DNA from: Zygnema circumcarinatum
Lineage: Eukaryota; Streptophyta; Zygnematophyceae; Zygnematales; Zygnemataceae
Length of the DNA: 64,000 nucleotides
Direction: 5' to 3'
Assembly: GCA_037447605.1 (NCBI GenBank)
Contig: CM074819.1
Coordinates: 1,261,555-1,325,554, forward strand
Position 1 is the stretch's first letter, and each line of letters opens with the position of its first letter. Under the pieces are notes generated by a model. The model was not told the origin of the DNA. It ran no database searches and saw only the letters and a list, made by a program, of their open reading frames with translations. The position numbers were made by a program, and so were the translations under genes. Of this stretch, positions 24,594 to 36,903 are shown piece after piece.

Positions 24594-27445
24594 CCCCCGC
24601 CCAGCGAGCGCGAGGAGGAGGAGGACAAGGGAAGGAGGGAGCTTGACTGTCCGGCCAAACAGGCCTCGCGCTAGGAAGGAAGGAAGGAAGCAGCAGCCAT
24701 GGCGGACCAGACCACGGCGCCCATCGGGAGGGACGCTCCCGGCGAGCCCGGGGAGTCCATGCGGGGAGTCACGGGCAGGTGAGCGCAGGAGGATGCAGGA
24801 GGGCGGGAAGGGGCACCAGATGGGGAGGGGAATTGGGGCTTAGCAATGTGCGGCATGGTGGTATGGCAAGGTATGGCATGGTATGGCATTGCATGGGTTG
24901 GGCGCTGAGCGGCGGTAGGGGGGATGGTGGCGGGCATGGGGGGCGTGCAGGGAGCCGATATTCCAGTACAACGCGGCGCAGACGGACGAGGCGGAGGGGC
25001 TGTTCCCGCTGCCGGTGGACTCGGAGCACAAGGCGAAGAAGATCAAGCTGTTCAGCGTGGCGCAGCCGCACATGCGCGCGTTCCACCTCGCGTGGTTCTC
25101 CTTCTTCACGGCCTTCTGCTCGTCCTTCGCGGCGCCGCCGCTGGTGCCCATCATCCGCGAGAACATCAGCCTGACCAAGACGGACGTGGGCAACGCCGCC
25201 ATCACCTCCGTGGTGGGCGCGGTGCTCTCGCGTGTCATCATGGGCTCCATCTGCGACCTGGTGGGCCCGCGCTACGGCGCCGCCTTCCTCCTCATGGCCA
25301 CCGTGCCCTGCACGCTCTCCATGGCGGCCGTCTCCACCGCCACCGGCTACATCGTCGTGCGCCTCTTCATCGGATTCGCCCTCGCCACGTTTGTCACCTG
25401 CCAGGTGCTCCCCGCCTTCCCTTTCGCCTCCCACCTCTTCTCCCCCTCTCCCTCTCTCTCCCTCTCCCTCCCACAGCTCCCTCATGGACGGCTGACCGGG
25501 TGCGGCGGGGGGCTTGGCAGTACTGGATGAGCTCCATGTTCAACGCGAAGATCGTGGGGCTGGCGAACGGCGTGACGGCGGGGTGGGGCAACCTGGGCGG
25601 CGGGTTCATCCAGCTGCTGATGCCGTACCTGGAGTCGCTCATCCGCGACTCGTTCGGAGCCAAAGAGTTCGCCGCGTGGCGGCTCGCCTTCTTCGTGCCG
25701 GGCGTCGCGCAGCTCTTCGTGGGGCTCCTGGTGCTCACCTTCGGGCAGGACTGCCCCGACGGCCAGTACCTCGCGCTCAGCAAGGCGGGCGCGCGCAAGA
25801 TGGACAAGTTCTCCAAGGTCCTCTCCGCCCCCCCCTCTCCGCCCCTTTTAATTAGGGCCTGGAACTGCGCCCCCTGGGGGGGGAATTGAATTGGTTCGCG
25901 CGCTGTGGAGGCGGGCGCGGCCTCCTGTACGGCGGAGGGTGCTGACGGGGCTCCCCCTTGGGCGAGGGCGCAGGTGATGTTGGCGGCGCTGACGAACTAC
26001 CGCACGTACATCATGTTCCTGCTGTACGGCTACTGCTTCGGCGTGGAGCTCACGGTGGACAACACCATCCACAACTACTTCGTGGACCGCTTCGGGGTGG
26101 ACTCCAACAAGGCCGGCATCATCGCCTGTCAGTCATGCAGCCCCCCCCCCCCTTCCCGCACTGCGTTGGTTTTTGAAAGGAGAGAGGAATGGCTCCCCCG
26201 CTCCCTCATCATTCCATTGTGCACGGTCTCACCGGCCTTTTCTCTCTCTCTCAATCTCTCTCTCTCTCTCTCTCTCTGCAGCGTCCTTCGGGCTCATGAA
26301 TATCTTCTCGAGGCCCACCGGAGGCATTATGTCCGATGTGGCGGCAAAGCGCTTTGGAATGCGGGGCCGTCTCTTGTGGCTGTGGATAGTCCAGGTGGGA
26401 GGGCGAGCCTCTGACCGTACAACTCGGCTCTGTCACGGACCTTTGAGAATGTTTGGGAGCGGGGTCTCTCTGTGCTCTTTATGCGGCCCTCTCTCTCTGT
26501 CTCTCTCTGTCTCTCTCTGACTCCTTTGCCGCCTGTTGTTTTGCAGACTCTGGGCGGCGTGTTCTGCCTGACGCTGGGGTACATGACGAACGTGTCCTCC
26601 TCCGTGATCGTCCTGATCGTGTTCTCGTTCTTCTGTCAGGCCGCCTGCGGAGCCACCTTCGGGGTCGTGCCCTTCGTGTCACGTCGCGCGCTCGGCGTAG
26701 TCTCGGGAATAACCGGGTCGGGCGGCAATGTGGGCTCCTTCGTCACGCAGGTGGGCGCCTTCCTCCTCGTCTCCCTCTCTCCCTCCCCCTCTCCCTCCCT
26801 CCCTTCCACTGGGCTAACCACTGGAACAGGATGATTCTCATTCCTGGCAGTCAGTGGGGCTTGTACTGCATGTGCGCGGCCTCGTCCTGACTGCAACTGA
26901 GAGCGATGCCTGTGCAGGCCGTCTTCTTCACATACAACTCGTATGCCACCGAGGACGGGTTCAAGTACATGGGAATCATGATCATGTCCATCACCATGCT
27001 CACCTTCCTCATCTACTTCCCGCAGTGGGGGGGCATCATCTTTCCTGCCTCCAAGGCCCCCTCCGCCACGGAGGAAGCCTACTATGCTTCTGAGTACAAC
27101 GAAAAGGAGCAGCAGGAGAACATGCACGCCGCCTCCATGAAGGTCCGCCCCTCTCCCCTCTTCCCCTGCTGTTGTGACCCCTTTTTAGGGTTGTGGCCCC
27201 TTTTTAGGGTTGTGGCCTGTTTTTAGGGTTGGGGCTCCGAGGCTGGTCCCAGGGGCGGAGGGGAGGGCAGTGCCCGCCCGCCAATGGGAGTGCGCGCTGC
27301 GGCGAGTGCTGACGGGCGGCCGCCCTCCCTCTTTGCTGCGCTTTGGTTTGAGCGCAGTTCGCGGAGAACGCCAAGGGCGAACGCGGCCGCGCGGGAGTCA
27401 TCGCTCTCGCGGAGGGCGATGTGGAAGGGAACAAGAAGGTTGAAA
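24594..27445. repeat. Inverted repeat arm B (NRT2 copy B)
   Basis: Partner of arm A. Exons look identical or nearly so, since long stretches including intron-spanning antisense frames match residue for residue. Differences cluster in introns: GA/CT run length, the end of intron 6 and the length of a C run in intron 4. Confidence 0.9.
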
Positions 27446-27453
27446 ACTATTAG
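24699..27453 (+). CDS. NRT2: High-affinity nitrate transporter NRT2, copy B
   Basis: Eight exons join in frame to 540 aa: 24699-24778, 24951-25404, 25521-25817, 25974-26127, 26282-26394, 26547-26750, 26918-27142 and 27358-27453 (stop TAG). The start [20 protein letters not shown] follows a GGAAGGAAGGAAGCAGCAGCC leader identical to that of copy A. Domain content matches copy A: NNP signature in exon 3, GVELTVDN in exon 4, [11 protein letters not shown] in exon 6, and a charged tail from exon 7 on ([17 protein letters not shown]). The last three residues differ (ENY for ADF) because similarity between arms ends there. Transcription runs away from copy A, with start codons 4.66 kb apart. Confidence 0.95.
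27180..27236 (+). repeat. Short tandem repeat with TTTTTAGGGTTGTGG units in NRT2 intron 7
   Basis: Three units of about 19 bp sit in intron 7. Arm A has the equivalent at 17425-17470 on the other strand. The core CCCTAAAA resembles a plant telo-box, but an intronic tandem repeat is the simpler reading. Confidence 0.7.
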
Positions 27454-30020
27454 AGTAGCAAGCGCTTTTTAGCACTGATAGCAGTATTGCACTCAGTGTA
27501 GTTATCTGTAAGTTTATCGAACCCTACAACTGTCGGTTCCACATAGAGGGTGATACGAATGCATATATTATCAACTGTTTGATGGACTGCGAAATTTTTG
27601 TTTGCAGTCCACCATTGTTTAGCAATAGGAGTCCAGTTCAGTACAGCAATAAGTTGCTGAGTGCAGCCTCACGCTTACCTGCAGGTCAATCCAACTTGTA
27701 TGGGTTACTTCTTTCGGCCAAATTGAAGTTAAATGCCTCTGCACATGGAGGCCTCAGTGAGATGTTTTGTATTTTTTTTTTGGATTTGACAGTGTATTGG
27801 GTTCTTAGGTCTAAACGTGTTGTAATTTTCTAGAAATACTCCTTTGAGCTTGTTCCCTAATTTTTGCCCGAGCTGCGAGCTCAAAGTATCTTTACCGAAA
27901 TGGGCTCGAACAACACATCGCTGATCTGACCCAAGTTCCCCCCTCACCTCGGCCCCTCTGACTAGTCTGAGGTAGACTTGTTCCCCAAATTTGAGTATGG
28001 TGGGTCTTCTTGCCGCATTTGCACTGCCGAAAGCCAGTCTCTTAGGAGACCAAATACAGTATAATACAACTCAGCCTGTCGTCACTCTTAGACTGTAGCG
28101 AGGCCCGCTGAGAGAGAGAGAGAGAGAGTGAGAGAGAGAGAGAGAGAGAGAAGGAGAGAGCGAGAGCAGGTCAAATTAGGGCAGCGCTGGGCAGAGCTAC
28201 CGCCGGCCCCTGCCTCGTTCCCTGGAACAGGCGCGAGCGTGGCCAACCGGCTCGCGCCACGTGGCTGACAGTCAACTGGAAGTCCGAACAGCTGGCGGAC
28301 TGAGGAGGATCTGACGGAAACGGTGACGTCCACGTCTTGTTTGCTGACGTTAGGGCTTAGACCCGGTCTAGGGCCGCAGTATAACACGGGGGTGATTTTT
28401 CTCTGTGAAGGGTCGCCCAGACTTGGAGCAGTTCCAGCCTCGGCTTAGTTTAAATTTTTACTTCTAGAAAACACGAAGGAAAATGGCATTGAACAACATT
28501 GAACATTGACCAACAACATGGAACTTTCTAGAAAGGTTTTACACTTGTAAGATTTGATCAGCTCTCTAAGGGTGCATTGAGCTTGAAAGCTTACCATTGG
28601 GAATGAGATCCAATTTTATATGCTCGAGTTTTGAATTTCACAACATTAATTTGACACCCTACAGATTGGCCCCACATTGTTCGAGTAGTGGTGGAGTAGT
28701 TCGTCGTCATCCTCATGCCCGCCACATGCAGGGAAGCATGCACCGCCGGCTTGAGACATCGACAAACGAGCGTTCGCAAAAGTTTGTAAGTTTTTGTAGT
28801 GCTGATCATTTGACTGCGATGCAATATAGTGTTACTTAATTTCCTTTAAGCAAAGAGTTTGAATTGAGTCTTGGTAGCACCAACCAATCACACATTGTTT
28901 CAGGCACGAATGTTGAAGGTGGTTTAGACTCTGTCTCAACAACTAAAGCCATCTCTGCCCTCCACCATCCGTAGCGCATCAAAGTAACTCAGGAACGCAA
29001 ACGGGGAAGACGGTGAAACCATGAAATGTGATGCATGCTCACAGATCCAGCAACCCTAACTTGAGTAGATGGAGGTGCTTTGGTTGAGCAGGTTTCACTT
29101 TGTTATTTCGAAGTTGTGCTGAGAAATGTTGTTGGCCACATGGGGTCTCGGGTCTAGGAGCGCAGTTGGGCTCTAGGCACGGCTTCAACTAGTAAAGTGA
29201 TCTTATGAACCCTAAATGTTTGTGCCTTGCATATGAATGCCACAAAATCTCGATCCTAATAGGCTCCCAAAAGAGAGGTGACTGTTGGACTTCCTTGGTC
29301 GATGTACGCATAGCGCATTCCAATATTGGCCCAAGGTTCGTGTGGGAGAGTTATGGTCCTGCTAGCGCCAATCGCAGCTTGCTATAGGCATGAACTTTCT
29401 AACATGACATGGGACAATTGTTCAACAATGAAAGGTCTCTAGAGCCATGTAACTGTAACTGCTTCTCAGTTCATGCACATGGATCACAAGCAACGCTCCA
29501 GTCGAACTGTCCCTGAAACAGCTTCCATGCCCGTCCTGCGGTGACGTCACATGTAGGCTCAGTTCCAAGCCAACCCTAAAATATCGCGCGCCCAATCCCC
29601 CTTCCAGCCCGCCCTCGACGGATAAGCTGCACGTGCAAAATACCTCTCCCATTGGATAAATGTCGAAACACGTGTAACAAGGACCGCTGGTTGGATGACG
29701 TCTGAAATTTGTGTAAAAGTGGCTCATGACTGGACGATCTTTCAACGACTTCGCCTACGTGGCTCAATGCCGTCGGATCGTCGCATGTGTGATGCGTACT
29801 TTCCGCCGTCGCTGACGCGCCCGTGTCCTCCCAGCGCTTTTTCTGCATACCTTTTCTGCCCGAAACAGGACTGTTTTGGGCAGCCCGTTGTGAGAAACAT
29901 TTTAATGCACTGATTTACACGTGTGATATGGAATACCTATTAGCTACGCTTTTTAAAAACTTTTGCCTGAAACACTTATCCCTTTGCCCGGGCTGCCCGT
30001 CCGTTCCAAAGGATGGTGCG
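27454..30020. other. Intergenic region between NRT2 copy B and DXS
   Basis: No gene found. A GA microsatellite lies at 28112-28152. Short open frames at 27579, 28088, 29422 and 29576 carry no family motif. Sequence from about 29600 may include the DXS promoter. Confidence 0.45.
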
Positions 30021-30119
30021 TCACACCACTGTTTTGTCCCTGTTCCTCTTCCCTGCAGGCGGGCCGCCATTATCCCTCCTGCAGAGCTCCTGCTCAGGGG
30101 GAAAGCGGCGCGGAGTATC

Positions 30120-30230
30120 TCTCGCTCTCTCCTTCTTGTCTCTCTCTCTCTCTGTCCCTTTCCCTCCCCCCCTACCTCCTCCCTCCCTCCCTCCCTCCCT
30201 CCCTCTCCCTTTCATCCCCTCTCACACTTT
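30120..30230 (+). promoter_or_regulatory. CT-rich leader upstream of DXS
   Basis: A pyrimidine tract (CT runs, then repeated CCCT) ends about 65 bases before the DXS start codon. Such tracts are common in 5' untranslated leaders, and several genes in this window have one. Function is inferred from position only. Confidence 0.4.
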
Positions 30231-30295
30231 CCTGCAAACAAAAGAGTCGTTTCAAGTGCTCCTTGGGAAAGGTGCTGCAGAGGCTTCGCAGCACA

Positions 30296-33200
30296 ATGAC
30301 GAGCCCTGCAGTAGTGGCAGCTTCTGGAGCTGCCACGTGTAAGTCTGTTCTTGCAGGCGCAGCTGCAGTTGCCAGCAATGGCGGCAATGCTAGAGCTCGT
30401 GGAGGTTCTGGCGGCGCCATTCCGAGCTCCGCCGGTCTTGAAAGCCAGTTCAGGGGCCTCCGGAAGTTGGCGAATGCGGAGCAGCAGCCTTCTTCTCAGC
30501 TTGGACCGCGCAGGGCTCGCAAGATGAAGGTGATACGATAATCCTTGTTCGGCTCTGAAATAGAGCAGACCTTGCATATTGTATATTTGCAAACGATACA
30601 GTATGACTATGCTGAACTGTTCTGGGCTTATGCCGACATGTTCAAGATCTGCATTATTGGTCAGAGACAGACAGAGGGGTTTGGATAATTGGTTTATAGA
30701 CAGCTTTATTGGTCGCACCCAGCAGTCGGCGAAGGGCTATATTTGTCAGTATTAGCCAGAGATGTCGTCGATGCGTTGACCGGCTTTTTGAAGCTACATG
30801 CCTTCTCCTCCTGACTCCTGGAACAAAGATCAAGTGATTGATTCGTTGAGGAGAATGTACAATCATTTTTCTATCTGACAGTATTTCTCACTCGAACAAC
30901 ATAGTGGCTCGAGGATTTTGTAGTTGAGGAATTATATAAGGGCTAACACACAAGCAGCCACTTGGTATTGATTGGCTGACTCCTCGTCTAAGGTGTTGTA
31001 ATTTTTATGAGCCCCTTCTCATTCTTCTAGTGTATCAATTAGGGTGGTTTCATCTCATTTGGAAACATTATTTACCCTGCAATTTTTATCGGCGTAGTTT
31101 AGTTCTTCTTGACGATATTTATTCTTTGAAGAATTATAACGAAGCTGAGGTAATTGGCCTCTTTGGAGTTTTCACTCCTGAGGTTTATTGTTATGATTCA
31201 GCTACCTACAGCACTACTGCAGAGCCTGGGAGCATTGGTAGTGGAAGAGGTATCAGGGAAGGGGTGATATTGAAGTCACGTATTCAGAAGGCCGGGCTGA
31301 TCGCTTCGCAGCGTTTTTACCTTGGCTTAGCTGGAGAAGGTCCATCTTAATCTTGAGATAACCTGTACTGCATTGAGCCAACTTGCACGGTCTCCGCGTA
31401 TCCTTTGGGAGTCGTGACATTAAAAAGCTATGGCTGCACCAATGTTTAGATTTCAATTTCCAATACCGTGCACTTTGCCTTGTGTGAGTTTTGTAATGGA
31501 CAGCGTTTAACTGGCTCTAGCGCGTATGCTTGATACTCATTCACTAGGAGTTTGTCGTTTCTGGAACCATCGGACCTATGTTGGTTTAGAAAAGTGGTAC
31601 ATTCTTGGAAGTTTCGACACTCATGTGAGGAGTTCTATCAACAGCTTGTTTTCAATTGCTGACTTGTGACGTTTTACTTGTCGATGGATGGGAAGCAGAA
31701 TGCTATCGCAGCTTTAACTGACAAAGGGGAGTATCATTCAGAGAAGCCACCCACGCCTCTTCTGGACACAGTGAATTACCCCCAGCATATGAAGAATCTC
31801 ACACTTCGGGTAAGTGTTTCAGGCAAACCTCCTAGGCCGCTTCCTTCAACGGAGCTACTGAATACATAGTGGCAGTTACGAAGCCAGATGGGTGAGGCAT
31901 AATTGTAACCTAGCTTGTAGTATTGCGATGTCAAGCTCAACATTATACTGCTGCGGTTGGGTATGTTTTGATCCTGAGCAGGATCTGAAGCAGCTGTCCG
32001 ATGAGGTGCGCTCAGAAACCATTTTTACCGTATCGAAAACAGGCGGCCATTTGGGATCGTCTCTCGGAGTGGTAGAGCTGACAGTTGCACTTCACCATGT
32101 CTTCAATTCTCCAGAAGACAAAATTCTGTGGGATGTCGGTCATCAGGTACCATATCTGCACCCCCTCTGCAGTAGGTGACAACCTTGCACTGGGATTAAC
32201 AGAGAGCAGAGCTGACATCCCTCAGCCATGTCTCCTTGCAGGCGTACCCCCACAAGATTTTGACTGGCAGGCGTAACCGCATGCACACACTTCGGCAGAC
32301 AGACGGTCTGTCCGGCTTCACGAACCGCTCAGAGAGCGAGCACGACCCCTTTGGAGCAGGGCACAGCTCAACCTCCATCTCTGCAGGACTAGGTATAGCC
32401 ATTTCACCTTATCCGCCATAGCTGTCTACACACTCTCATTAAGGCGGGGGTGTTTCCTCGAGCCAGAAAGCGGACTTGTCGTCTGATTTTGCAGTTTTTT
32501 CTGAAAGTGGTCTGACGTGTTTCAATAATATTCACTAGTACGTCTCACTAATATGGGCTTGCCTTCTTGCAGGAATGGCTGTGGGGCGTGACCTTCAGGG
32601 TCGCAAAAACCAAGTGATAGCTGTCATAGGTGATGGAGCCATGACTGCTGGCATGGCATACGAGGCCATGAACAATGCCGGCTACTTGGACTCCAACATG
32701 ATTGTCATCCTCAACGACAACAAGCAGGTGAAGGGACCTTACACATTCAGCTTCGTTTAGCTCCATATACATACGCAATGGTTTTCTGAGGGACCACTGG
32801 TGCAAATCTGTTTTTATTAAGGAGTTTTCCCTTTTTTGCAATTTCGTATGATAATTAATGTAAGTTTGAAGGCCTTCGCGGACAGGTTTCCCTCCCTACT
32901 GCCACACTGGATGGCCCTGCTCCCCCTGTCGGAGCACTTAGCAGTACATTGAGCAAGCTTCAGTCGAGCCGGCAACTTCGAGAGCTCCGCGAAGTCGCTA
33001 AGGTAACAGAACAACAGTCTTACTGGAGGAAGAGTTTTATGGTTAAGCAAACTTCTGGCTGTTAAGTCTCGCTTGTTGTTAGGGCACTGACATCGTCTCT
33101 CTGTGCTCTCCTCAACCTCAGGGAGTGACAAAGCAAATTGGAGGGATTACTCACGAGCTTGCATCCAAGGTAGACGAATATGCGCGTGGAATGATCAGCG

Positions 33201-35579
33201 GCTCAGGCTCTACGCTTTTTGAGGAGTTGGGACTGTACTATATCGGACCTGTGGATGGGCACAGCATTCCTGACCTGGTGGGCATTCTAAAGGAGGTGAA
33301 GAACACGCAGTCTACCGGTCCAGTCCTCATCCATGTTGTCACAGAGAAGGGCCGCGGATACCCTTATGCCGAGCGGGCAGCCGACAAGTATCACGGTGAG
33401 TGTGGGGGAGGAGGAGAGGGAAGAGGAGAGATTCACTGAAGGAATGGAGGGATGTCTGGCAGTGTGATGATTGATGGGTATTGAGGGGCAAAGTTGCATG
33501 TAGCAATGAAGAGTTGAACTTTGGGGAAGAATGCAATCAAGTATGCCTGTAGAGAGAGGCTCTAGCACCGTTTATATCCTTCTGGTGAACTTCCCTTGTT
33601 GCGTGCTGCACAGAGGTGTAAATATTGTTCGAAATAGCTCTAAGCGGGATGCTCTCCAGCCTTGGAAAGTTGATGCTTGCTGCTTTTTGCATGTTCTCTT
33701 GTCTCTCCTCTCTGCTTTCTCCTCGTATCACCACTTTTCTTATTGTTCTCCTCCTTTCTCTCCTTTCCTCAGCTGCTGGTCAGAATGTCTGTACTTAGTC
33801 TGATCATGCGATGTTCATTTCGGCGAATGCAGGAGTGGTGAAATTCGACCCAGCAACAGGCCGCCAGTTTAAGGGGAAAAGCCCCACACAGACATACACC
33901 ACCTACTTCGCGGAGGCACTGATAGCAGAGGCTGAGGCTGACAAAGACATAGTGGCCATTCATGCTGCCATGGGGGGAGGCACGGGTCTGAACTTGGTAA
34001 GTAATGTCAAAATCTCAGCTATTGCGCTGTACTTAACGTAACCTATAACCTATATAACCTATATTCACCTGAACATCGGTGATGTTCAGCCTATTCTTGG
34101 GTCACTATTGCTTCATTACATTCCGTTCTGGACGTTTACTGACTGGAATTGACTGTGCATGGAGCTGCAGTTCGCGAAAAGGTTTCCAGAGCGCTGCTTT
34201 GATGTAGGCATAGCTGAGCAGCACGGCGTCACCTTTGCAGCTGGGCTTGCCTGTGAAGGCATCAAACCTTTCTGCACCATCTATAGCAGCTTTCTGCAGC
34301 GTGGTTATGATCAGGTACGCTACATTCACCAAGCGAGCTTGAGTTCTCAACTCTGAAGTAGAAAACATGTTTCCTCTGTCACGTAGACTCATCTATGTTG
34401 CCCTCGTTTGGCACGGTTGATATACATTGCAACCCGTGGAGTTCTTTTTGTCGAAGTATGAGCCCTAAGTTCTTACCCCCCCTTGCTGAGACCTATTTTC
34501 TCTTTCCTGGCATGCAGGTTGTGCATGACGTGTGCCTTCAGAAGATTCCTGTTCGTTTCGCCATAGATCGAGCAGGTCTTGTGGGTGCAGATGGGGCTAC
34601 TCATTGTGGGGCCTTTGATGTGACCTACTTAGGCTGCCTCCCCAACCTTATCATGATGGCTCCTTCAGATGAGGCAGAGCTCTTCCACATGGTGGCTACA
34701 GCAGCCGCCATAGACGATCAGCCCAGCTGCTTCCGCTATCCGAGGGGGAATGGCATCGGAGTGGAGCTCCCACCACACAACAAAGGCATTCCATTGGAGG
34801 TAACGAAACAGTCACTCTTGCTATCTTTCGCGTGAATGTGAAGCGTAGCAGAGGGATGGACTGGTCGGATAGAGGGGCAAGAACGAGGTTTAGGAGCGTT
34901 TTTCGGCGACCTTAGTGCTGTGCCGCTTGTGTGTATTGTGCAGATTGGAAAAGGACGAATCCTCCGAGAAGGGACAGACGTTGCTCTGCTCGCCTACGGC
35001 ACGATGGCTCTCAACTGTTTGGCAGCGCATAAGCTTCTCGCAGAGAGGGGCATCTCTGCAACAGTAGTGGATGCAAGGTTCTGCAAGCCGTTAGATCAAG
35101 GCCTGATTCGACGACTGGCAAAAGAGCATCCTGTCATGTTATCAGTGGAGGAGAATGCAATTGGTGGCTTTAGCTCTCATGTTTTGCATTTCATGACGCT
35201 GGACGGCCTCTTGGATGATGGGAAGGTCAAGGTGAGCTAATTCTTCTGTGTGAACAGTTCAAATTTTGTTTTGCTGTAGATTGCATTGTACTGCAATCTT
35301 AATCCTAGTTTGTAGCCTCTGTTTCCTCGCTCACCTTCTGCAGTCATCCTCTTGTTCCTCTGTATGTGTTCAACTCTACTCAGTCCGCCTCTGATCGATC
35401 TCCACACATTCTGCTCGTGTTTGCAGTTCCGTTCCATGATCCTTCCCGACCGCTTCATTGAGCATGGATCGCCAAAGGACCAGATATCAGAGGCAGGGCT
35501 CTCAGCTTCCCAGATTGCTGCAACTGCCCTCAACCTGTTAGGGCAATCTCGTGAAGCTCTGCAAATTCTAACTCTATGA
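30296..35579 (+). CDS. DXS: 1-deoxy-D-xylulose-5-phosphate synthase (plastid)
   Basis: Twelve exons join in frame to 745 aa: 30296-30529, 31699-31809, 31982-32146, 32242-32392, 32573-32727, 32886-33002, 33122-33395, 33833-33996, 34171-34314, 34518-34799, 34944-35231 and 35427-35579. The enzyme condenses pyruvate and glyceraldehyde 3-phosphate, the first step of the plastid MEP isoprenoid pathway. Exon 1 (78 aa, rich in A, S, G and R, low in acids) reads as a transit peptide. Marks: [13 protein letters not shown] (about 89), [16 protein letters not shown] with the conserved His138, the thiamine-diphosphate motif GDGAMTAG (240-247), [28 protein letters not shown] with catalytic Glu473, [18 protein letters not shown] (522-539) and HGSPKDQ near the end. 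Length exceeds typical land-plant DXS slightly, mostly in the transit region. All splice sites are GT-AG. Confidence 0.96.
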
Positions 35580-36903
35580 AACCACGAGTGCAGTAGACAT
35601 GTTCTCTGAATTGTCTCGTCAGCTGCTCCTTGTCTGTTTGGCAGCTTTTAGGGTTGTGCAAAGGCATAGGAGGATGCTTAGATACCATTAGCATGTGAAG
35701 TGTGGAGAGAGAGAAAGCATGGCCGATTATCTTTATGTGTAAGCTATTACATTAGTTTGTTATTATTGAAGTGAAGAGTTTTGGTCGTAGTGTGTATTCT
35801 GTAGTCAGATAGGGGTTGAGATGCCTGTGTGGAATCACAGCTTTGTTGTAAGGCGGCCTTGCTGGCCTGCCCGCGCTAATGCCATGTTTCCCAACGGGGA
35901 AGCCGCCTCTCTTGCAATTTGAGATGTATGTCGAGCAAATTTTTTGCCTTCAGAGTTTCCGCAAAATGTATGACATGATGAGGTACAGGGATTAGAAATA
36001 GTACTGTATGTATGATTCGGTCTAAGGGCCCATCCATCCCCCTCACCACTCCCTCCCTCCCTCTCACTCTCTCTCGCTCTCTCTCTCTATCTTTCATGAA
36101 CCTCATAAGCCAAATCCCCTCCTAAGCAGTCTTAACACTACCATCCACTCTATTTATCCTGACCTTATCCATGCCATGCAACCCATCGTCTCAAATCTTG
36201 CCTATACTATGGCAACATGGAACTGTTCAAATGAGAGGGTTACATGTGTCAAACGGAGTCAGAACCTTTCTGTGTCGGGCCAGCCCTCCGCTACAGCCCG
36301 GCCTAACCTGTAGTGGCGGCTACAGCCGCCAGGCCGCCGCCTGTAGCGCGTCCCTTGACTGGACAGACCCTTGTTCCTACCACGCCTCGCCTTCGGGACG
36401 ATCTTCCAGGGCTTGTCGACATTGTCCAATGGGGACGCGCCACGTGTACATATAGTACACATGGCGGGTCGCTATTGGAAGACGCCCCAAGTATTGTTCG
36501 CTATGAAGTTACCTCGTCCATATTCCAGGGCGTCATGACCTGATTCAAAAACAGTACTCTGTATGTGGATATTACTACTAGTTTTTCAGAAGTACATGTA
36601 CTCGTTTTGAAATCGTTGCTTCTGGGAATTGATTGAAAGGTATGACTTGGACTTGAGGAGAGAGGAAGGCGGCGGAGACACACAGTGGCGGAAGGAGCAG
36701 GGAGGGGGAGGGGATTAAATAGGCGGAGGAGAGAGAGAGAGAGGAGAGAGGAGAGAGTCAGAGAGAAGGAAGAGAGAGAGGAGAGAGAGAGAGAGGAGAG
36801 AGAGAGAGAGGAGAGAGAGAGGAGAGAGAGAGGAGAGAGAGGGAAGGAGAGAGAGAACGAAGGAGAGCGAGAGTGAGAGAGAGACTTTGTTGTAGGGGTG
36901 GAA
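35580..36903. other. DXS 3' region and CS-ANK-TPR upstream region
   Basis: No separate gene. A GA/GGA-rich purine tract (36725-36890) ends about 15 bases before the next start codon and probably forms its 5' leader. A CT run lies at 36045-36090. Confidence 0.5.

Noticed and set aside
29963-30295. N-terminal extension of DXS using the open frame upstream of the chosen Met
   Set aside because: The upstream part has no in-frame ATG, is CT-rich Ser/Leu/Pro sequence like a leader, and the Met at 30296 already gives a normal transit peptide.
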